Below are positions 47,903 through 51,897 of a stretch of DNA of 51,897 nucleotides, piece by piece. A program made the translations under genes and the position numbers. How positions within the stretch are numbered: position 1 is the stretch's first letter; each line of letters opens with the position of its first letter. The stretch spans positions 1 to 51,897 of the forward strand of contig JAEEQP010000026.1 of NCBI GenBank assembly GCA_016285355.1, written 5' to 3'. Origin of the DNA: Bacteroidales bacterium. Lineage in GTDB: Bacteria > Bacteroidota > Bacteroidia > Bacteroidales > F082. Below the pieces are notes generated by a model. That model did not search any database and was not told the DNA's origin. It worked only from the letters and a program-made list of their open reading frames with translations.

Positions 47903-47930
47903 GTAGAGACGTGGCGCGCCGCGTCTCTAC
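47903..47930. repeat. GTAGAGACG palindrome between convergent genes
   Basis: A 28-bp palindrome with one G-T wobble (arm GTAGAGACGTGGCG). It is followed by AATTGTTTTT and placed between convergent genes, so it may terminate transcription of the T9SS gene. Confidence 0.88.
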
Positions 47931-47938
47931 AATTGTTT

Positions 47939-48097
47939 TTATACGTCAAATTTGAATTCGGCATCAAACCAGCCTGTGTCTTCCTTCAAGAGGTCATATT
48001 CTTCGCCCGTTTGGTGGTCAACCACGTGCACGGTGCCTTTGATGTCGTCGTAAGTGAATGTAAACTGGGAGTTTACGTCGTCTTTAGGTACGTCCAT
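47939..48097 (-). CDS. Small acidic protein of unknown function
   Basis: A 52-residue protein (MDVPKDDVNSQFTFTYDDI... ending DAEFKFDV), acidic, with beta-hairpin-like alternation and no membrane segment. It is too short for domain recognition. Support for a real gene comes from the -7 element TATCTTTG at the correct distance (28 bp) and from protein-like composition with an ATG directly behind the promoter. The longer in-frame extension upstream runs through the promoter and the word-repeat hairpin and is not coding. It is convergent with the T9SS gene and downstream of pgi. Confidence 0.6.
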   Translation of the reverse strand: MDVPKDDVNSQFTFTYDDIKGTVHVVDHQTGEEYDLLKEDTGWFDAEFKFDV

Positions 48098-48125
48098 TTT
48101 AGATGTTACTGTTGATTTTGGACTG

Positions 48126-48133
48126 CAAAGATA
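48126..48133 (-). promoter_or_regulatory. -7 element for the 52-residue protein gene
   Basis: CAAAGATA reads TATCTTTG on the minus strand, 28 bp upstream of the ATG at 48097. Confidence 0.6.
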
Positions 48134-48140
48134 GTAATTA

Positions 48141-48220
48141 ATTCTGAATGTGGAATGCTGAATGGCGCGAAGCGACCACTTCCCACATTCCTCATTCAGC
48201 ATTCCTCATTCAGCATTCAA
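48141..48220. repeat. GGAATGCTGAATG/CATTCAGCATTCC word-repeat hairpin
   Basis: The perfect 13-bp arms 48152-48164 and 48193-48205, with further CATTCAGCATTC words to 48220, lie directly at the pgi stop codon. The words match those of the mreB-mreC repeat at 30111-30200. Confidence 0.85.
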
Positions 48221-49545
48221 GACAAGCGTTTGTTCAGCGCAGCAGTTTGCTCCTCAAACCCTTTCTTGCCCAACAGTGCGAACATGTTCTTCTTATAGGC
48301 TTCCACGCCAGGCTGGTCAAATGGATTGACATCGAGCATGTAACCGCTGACGGCACAAGCCATCTCGAAGAAATAAATCAATTCGCCTAAAACCTTTTCG
48401 GAGACATTGGGGATGACGATGCGCAGGTTCGGGACACCGCCGTCTTCGTGGGCCAAAACGGTGCCGAGTTCTGCCTTGTGGTTCACTTCAGAGATGCGCT
48501 TTCCAGCGATGTAGTTCAGTTGGTCGAGGTCTTCGTTTTCCATCGGGATGCGCAACTCGTGGTTGGAGTTTTCGACTGAAATCACGGTCTCAAAGAGGTT
48601 GCGCAGGCCGTCCTGGATGTATTGTCCCATCGAGTGCAGGTCGGTGCTAAAGGTGACCGAAGCGGGGAAGATGCCCTTGTGCTGCTTGCCGTGGCTCTCG
48701 CCGTAGAGTTGTTTCCACCATTCGCTGAAATACACCAGACGCGGCTCATAATTGACCATGATTTCGTTGGTCAAGCCTTGGGCATACAGGGTTTGGCGCA
48801 CCACCGCATATTGCGAAACTGGATTGGCAAGCGTCTGGTTTTCTTTGCATTGCTTCTCCATCTCTACGGCACCCTTCACCAAAGCGCGGATGTCGATGCC
48901 CGCCATGGCGATGGGCAGCAGACCCACAGGCGTCAACACTGAGAAGCGTCCACCCACATCGTCGGGGACGATATAGGTCTTGTAGCCTTTCACGTTGGCC
49001 AACTGCTTGAGGGCACCACGAGCCTTGTCGGTGATGGCCACGATACGTGTGGCGGCTTCAGCTTCACCATATTTATTAATAATGTGTTGTTTCAAGATGC
49101 GGAAAGCGATGGCAGGTTCGGTCGTCGTGCCTGACTTGGAGATAACGGCCAAGGAATAATCCTTCTTGTCGAGGATGGCCATCAGGTCGTGCAGGTAGTC
49201 CTCGCTCATGTTGTGGCCGGCATAGACGATGAGAGGCATGTCGTTGGTAAGCGGCGCAAAGTGGTTTTGCAAGGCTTCGATGACGGCACGAGCACCGAGA
49301 TAAGAGCCTCCGATGCCGATGACGACGAAAATTTCCGACTTTTGACGCAGCATGGCGGCAGTTTTTTCAATGTCGGCCAACAGACTTTCGTCGATTTCGG
49401 AAGGCAGGTCAACCCAGCCGAGGAAGTCGTTTCCGGCACCAGTTTTATGGTACACCGTGTTGTAAATTTCTGGTATTCTTGATTCTAAGTCGTTTTTAAC
49501 TTTTTCGTCCAAAAACGGTTGGACATGCGTAAGGTCGATTCTCAT
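48217..49545 (-). CDS. pgi: Glucose-6-phosphate isomerase
   Basis: A 442-residue cytosolic isomerase interconverting glucose-6-phosphate and fructose-6-phosphate. SIS-domain signatures: VIGIGGSYLGARAVIEAL (~77-94), VISKSGTTTEPAIAFRIL (~133-150), VGGRFSVLTPVGLLPIAMAG (~197-216; the PGI signature region), and the C-terminal active-site lysine segment GVEAYKKNMFALLGKKG. The length is typical of the shorter (~445 aa) PGI of Bacteroidota and Firmicutes. The ATG at 49545 gives the normal N-terminus (MRIDLTHVQPFLDE). A weak TATCTTCG at 49569-49576 may be its -7 element. It is a single gene, with the word-repeat hairpin at its 3' end. Confidence 0.95.
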   Translation of the reverse strand: MRIDLTHVQPFLDEKVKNDLESRIPEIYNTVYHKTGAGNDFLGWVDLPSEIDESLLADIEKTAAMLRQKSEIFVVIGIGGSYLGARAVIEALQNHFAPLTNDMPLIVYAGHNMSEDYLHDLMAILDKKDYSLAVISKSGTTTEPAIAFRILKQHIINKYGEAEAATRIVAITDKARGALKQLANVKGYKTYIVPDDVGGRFSVLTPVGLLPIAMAGIDIRALVKGAVEMEKQCKENQTLANPVSQYAVVRQTLYAQGLTNEIMVNYEPRLVYFSEWWKQLYGESHGKQHKGIFPASVTFSTDLHSMGQYIQDGLRNLFETVISVENSNHELRIPMENEDLDQLNYIAGKRISEVNHKAELGTVLAHEDGGVPNLRIVIPNVSEKVLGELIYFFEMACAVSGYMLDVNPFDQPGVEAYKKNMFALLGKKGFEEQTAALNKRLS

Positions 49546-49619
49546 AATTTCTGAATATTAAGATGCTGCGAAGATAAGGAAAAAAACTTTTGATTAGAAT
49601 ACAATTTTTTGAGAAATTT

Positions 49620-49652
49620 TTTGTTATTATTTCAGCGAAATTCATATTTTTG
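49620..49652 (+). promoter_or_regulatory. Promoter for the response-regulator gene
   Basis: TTTG (49620-49623), 21 bp, then TATTTTTG (49645-49652): good -33/-7 pair. The leader to the ATG at 49735 is about 78 nt. Confidence 0.7.
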
Positions 49653-49734
49653 CGACACTTTTTTCAGACTAAACGAGCAACTTATTGAATCCACTTAATC
49701 AAAGGCTTATTTTATTATTTTTATTTTTACCGCT

Positions 49735-50424
49735 ATGTCACAAATTAGAATTTTATTAGCCGAAGACGACAAGAATCTGGGAATGATTCTCAAGGCATTT
49801 CTTGACTCGAAAGGTTATCTCACCACATTATGTTCGAACGGACAGGAAGCACTTGACAGTTTCAATGCATCGGATTATGACCTTTGCATTTTCGATGTCA
49901 TGATGCCGGTGATGGATGGTTTCACCTTGGCAAGACGCATCAAAACCACCAGCAAGATGACGCCTATCCTCTTCCTGACGGCCAAAAAGGAACAAGAGGA
50001 CATTTTGGAAGGCTTCCGCATTGGCGCGGAGGATTACATCACCAAGCCGTTCAGCATGGACGAGCTGTTGGCCCGCGTGCAGGTTTGGCAACGCTGGAGT
50101 TCGTATGTCCAAATCCAGGCACAGCCTTCGGTGTTCCATCTGGGCGACATAACTTTCGATGCACCGCGTCATGAGCTGACCAAAGGCGACGAGTCCATAA
50201 AACTGACCTCAAAGGAAGCCGACCTGCTCCTGCTCCTTTGCGAGAACATGGGCAACACGCTGGAACGCTCCAAGGCACTGCAACTCATTTGGAAAGAAGA
50301 CACTTACCTCAACGCCCGCTCGATGGACGTTTACATCACCAAGCTGCGCAAATACTTCAAGGACGAACCCAACGTGGACATCCAGAACGTTCATGGCGTA
50401 GGCTTCAAGTTGGTGGTAAAGTGA
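49735..50424 (+). CDS. OmpR/PhoB-type response regulator (RprY-like)
   Basis: A 229-residue cytosolic transcription factor. The receiver domain (1-~120) has the acidic pocket ILLAEDDKN (E9, D10, D11), phospho-acceptor D54 in DLCIFDVMMPVMDGF, the switch Thr in FLTAKKE and Lys in DYITKPFSMDELLARV. The C-terminal winged helix (~130-229) has LTSKEADLLLLLCEN and the end RSMDVYITKLRKYF...VHGVGFKLV typical of Trans_reg_C. The sequence is closest in character to Bacteroides RprY, a regulator of central and redox-related functions usually paired with the kinase RprX. No kinase gene lies within the window on either side. Confidence 0.9.
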   Translation: MSQIRILLAEDDKNLGMILKAFLDSKGYLTTLCSNGQEALDSFNASDYDLCIFDVMMPVMDGFTLARRIKTTSKMTPILFLTAKKEQEDILEGFRIGAEDYITKPFSMDELLARVQVWQRWSSYVQIQAQPSVFHLGDITFDAPRHELTKGDESIKLTSKEADLLLLLCENMGNTLERSKALQLIWKEDTYLNARSMDVYITKLRKYFKDEPNVDIQNVHGVGFKLVVK

Positions 50425-50459
50425 TTTTGGAATAAGTTTCCAAACATAAATGATGAAGA

Positions 50460-50496
50460 CGTAATGGTCTCGAAAGGGATTTTTACGCCTTTTTTT
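50460..50496 (+). terminator. Weak terminator after the response regulator
   Basis: A 5-bp stem CGTAA (50460-50464) / TTACG (50483-50487) is followed by CC and seven T. It is short, so only suggestive. Confidence 0.3.
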
Positions 50497-50509
50497 GTTT
50501 GTTTTTTCT

Positions 50510-50517
50510 TACTTTTG
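50510..50517 (+). promoter_or_regulatory. -7 element abutting the TPR lipoprotein gene
   Basis: TACTTTTG ends 5 bp before the GTG start at 50523, again predicting a leaderless or nearly leaderless transcript. Confidence 0.5.
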
Positions 50518-50522
50518 CAGGT

Positions 50523-51897
50523 GTGAAAAGGTATGGTTTTATAGGAATCCTTGTTTTGTTGGCCCTTGTGGCCTGCCACACGCCCACACGTGAGGCACGG
50601 CGCATGATAGCCCTTGCCGAACAGTTGGCCGACACCCAGCCTGATAGCACCGTTAGCCTGATTGACAGCGTATTGCGGATGCCTGCAAACCTTAGCGAAC
50701 GTCAGCGTATGGACATGGCTTTCTTGCAGGCTGAGGCCCTGTTTGGCTGTAGAGACGGTGCACGCACCGTCTCAAACGACGGCAACAACGGCATTTCGGG
50801 AGACGGTGCGTGCACCGTCTCTACCATTTCGCCTGTGATGGACGATGATTTCTTCGACGACAAACCTTTCCTTTCCACCAGCCCCGATTTGGAACGCGCC
50901 GCCGCCTATTACGCCCGAAAAAAGCAATACGACAAAGCCGCCCAAGCCGCACTTTACAGCGGTTTCGTGCAACAACACTACAACGAAAAAGAGGCCGCTA
51001 TGCAGTCGTTTAAAGATGCGGAGCGGTATGGCGTGATGGTTAATGACAGCCTTACGGTAGCACGAGCACAATATAAAATGGGGAAAATGCTATATGAAGA
51101 AGACAGAAAACAGGAGGCACTGTTTCTATTTAAAACTTCTGGTAATTATTTTGGGAAACGATATGCCGAACAAGCTACAATAGAAAACAGCAAAGCCGTT
51201 ATTTATATGCTATTGAATCAAAACGATAGTTCGGAGTTTTGCTTACAGCGAAGCCTTGATTATTGCCAATTGAGCGGTTCGGAAAAGGTGAAGCACAAGG
51301 CATTGAACAATTATTCCGTTTTATATCGCCAGCAAGGAGAATTTGACCAAGCTATTGAGTGCCTCAGAAAGACAGCCAAAGATTATGATTTTGATGATAC
51401 AGAATTGTTTGTTTATTATCTCAATATGGGTAAGACTTTTATGGCTGCGGGTAGTATGGATTCTGCGGCATTGTATTATCTCTATTTAGAAGAAATCTTA
51501 CCTACCGCCAATGTAAAAAATGAAACTAAATTGTCTGCCTATAATGAGCTTTCCCGATTTGCGGAAAGCCGAGGAGATGCACCCAAGGCTTTGATATGGC
51601 GTGAAAAACATGGAATAGTCTTATTTGAGGTGATGTATCAACTACAGGAACAAAACGTTTACCGCATTCAACAGCAATATGATTATGAAAGTCTGCAAAA
51701 TTCCTTAAATAGGAAAATCATTTTAAGGCATCGCTTGATACTGATTATCAGTATATTGCTATTTATCGCCGCCTTTATCATATTGATTTTGCAATATAGG
51801 CACAAGCAATTGATAAAAGCGGAAGCCGAGATGAAGATGCAGATTGATGCCATGAAACAAGATTTGCGACAAACGGTCAAGTTTTCTGTCATTGAAA
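50523..51897 (+). CDS. TPR-repeat lipoprotein with a C-terminal membrane helix, 3' end outside window
   Basis: 458 codons are visible and the frame is open at the window end. The GTG start gives VKRYGFIGILVLLALVAC|H, a good lipoprotein signal with Cys18; a later ATG would lose it. Residues ~105-380 contain TPR-like helix pairs (LERAAAYYARKKQYDKAAQAALYSGF, NNYSVLYRQQGEFDQAIECLRKTA, YLNMGKTFMAAGSMDSAALYYLYLEE). A membrane helix follows at ~403-422 (HRLILIISILLFIAAFIILI), then a coiled coil (AEAEMKMQIDAMKQDLRQ). This plan is common in Bacteroidales regulators that end in a LuxR-type HTH or a kinase-like part, which may lie beyond the window. Residues 76-101 are encoded by two palindromic repeats. 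Confidence 0.82.
   Translation, partial: MKRYGFIGILVLLALVACHTPTREARRMIALAEQLADTQPDSTVSLIDSVLRMPANLSERQRMDMAFLQAEALFGCRDGARTVSNDGNNGISGDGACTVSTISPVMDDDFFDDKPFLSTSPDLERAAAYYARKKQYDKAAQAALYSGFVQQHYNEKEAAMQSFKDAERYGVMVNDSLTVARAQYKMGKMLYEEDRKQEALFLFKTSGNYFGKRYAEQATIENSKAVIYMLLNQNDSSEFCLQRSLDYCQLSGSEKVKHKALNNYSVLYRQQGEFDQAIECLRKTAKDYDFDDTELFVYYLNMGKTFMAAGSMDSAALYYLYLEEILPTANVKNETKLSAYNELSRFAESRGDAPKALIWREKHGIVLFEVMYQLQEQNVYRIQQQYDYESLQNSLNRKIILRHRLILIISILLFIAAFIILILQYRHKQLIKAEAEMKMQIDAMKQDLRQTVKFSVIE
50749..50824. repeat. Paired GTAGAGACG palindromes inside the TPR lipoprotein gene
   Basis: Two hairpins, 50749-50773 and 50800-50824, each with arms GAGACGGTGC/GCACCGTCTC, flank 26 bp. The outer ends GTAGAGACG and CGTCTCTAC make the whole 76-bp unit an inverted repeat. 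It reads through in frame as 26 residues rich in Gly, Asp, Ser and Thr (GCRDGARTVSNDGNNG...). Confidence 0.9.

Noticed and set aside
47903..47937. 28-bp palindrome as an ordinary intrinsic terminator only
   Set aside because: It may terminate transcription, but copies of the same family occur inside two reading frames, so it is better described as a dispersed repeat that can serve as a terminator.
1..51897. tRNA, rRNA or CRISPR loci
   Set aside because: No cloverleaf with CCA-side signatures, no rRNA-like conserved blocks and no regularly spaced repeat array with unique spacers were seen. A tRNA search program would be decisive.

Overview
The window reads as a chromosomal segment of a Bacteroidales (Bacteroidota) bacterium. 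Four proteins end in type IX secretion (T9SS) type A sorting domains. Many genes are preceded by the Bacteroidota -7 promoter element TAnnTTTG, sometimes with a TTTG-like -33 element about 20 bp upstream, and Shine-Dalgarno sequences are scarce. GH97 and GH78 glycosidases, the purH-mreBCD gene order and DUF4369/TlpA lipoproteins point the same way. I see no rRNA, tRNA or CRISPR array.

Layout. 0-3.3 kb: end of a T9SS-secreted BNR-type protein, then a leftward group (winged-helix protein, single-pass membrane protein, GNAT, and a remnant of a probable pyridoxamine-phosphate-oxidase-like gene). 3.3-7 kb: outer-membrane barrel and the K+ uptake pair trkA-trkH. 7-11.8 kb: GH97-GH78 glycosidase operon closed by a bidirectional terminator. 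11.9-13.6 kb leftward: DUF1232 protein, ruvC and a coupled unknown gene. 13.7-16.7 kb: accessory block with a DUF5674 two-gene unit, an orphan Imm11-like immunity protein, a higBA toxin-antitoxin pair and a double TonB_C protein. The higBA/TonB_C part lies between the true radA 3' end and a decayed second copy of it. 16.8-21.1 kb: radA, a secreted concanavalin-like protein and a CotH-kinase T9SS protein. 21.2-24 kb: a RAYT transposase with its REP hairpins, a VWA lipoprotein whose fold looks circularly permuted, an HTH regulator with an attenuator-like leader, and a 146-bp transposase-less copy of the RAYT element. 24-34.6 kb: recJ, an AAA ATPase behind three 20-bp repeats spaced exactly 33 bp, purH, mreBCD, two TlpA-type lipoproteins and a second copy of the unknown membrane family. 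34.6-38.6 kb: AT-rich accessory genes (WYL regulator, UDG-like protein, two unknowns). 38.7-44.7 kb: cysQ, topA, a deoxyhypusine-synthase-like gene and an arginase-fold protein without the usual metal ligands. 44.7-47.9 kb: a homologue of Porphyromonas peptidylarginine deiminase with a T9SS tail, and a second T9SS protein with a nearly identical tail. 48-51.9 kb: small protein, pgi, RprY-like response regulator and a TPR lipoprotein cut by the window end.

A theme across the window is small palindromic DNA. There are at least five hairpin families: RAYT-linked REPs, GTAGAGACG palindromes, TTCGACA-n-GCTCA inverted repeats, oligonucleotide-word hairpins, and an ATTGCGAG/GAAGCAATC type. Most copies are intergenic, but three sit inside reading frames without breaking them (GH78, cysQ, TPR lipoprotein).

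Functionally the window combines housekeeping genes (ruvC, radA, recJ, topA, purH, mreBCD, pgi, cysQ, trkAH), glycan use (GH97/GH78), cell-surface or secreted proteins (four T9SS cargos, VWA and TlpA lipoproteins) and small accessory or defence-like cassettes. The best candidates for undescribed biology are the peptidylarginine-deiminase homologue, the permuted VWA lipoprotein with its regulator and attenuator-like leader, and the RAYT element with its short derivative.
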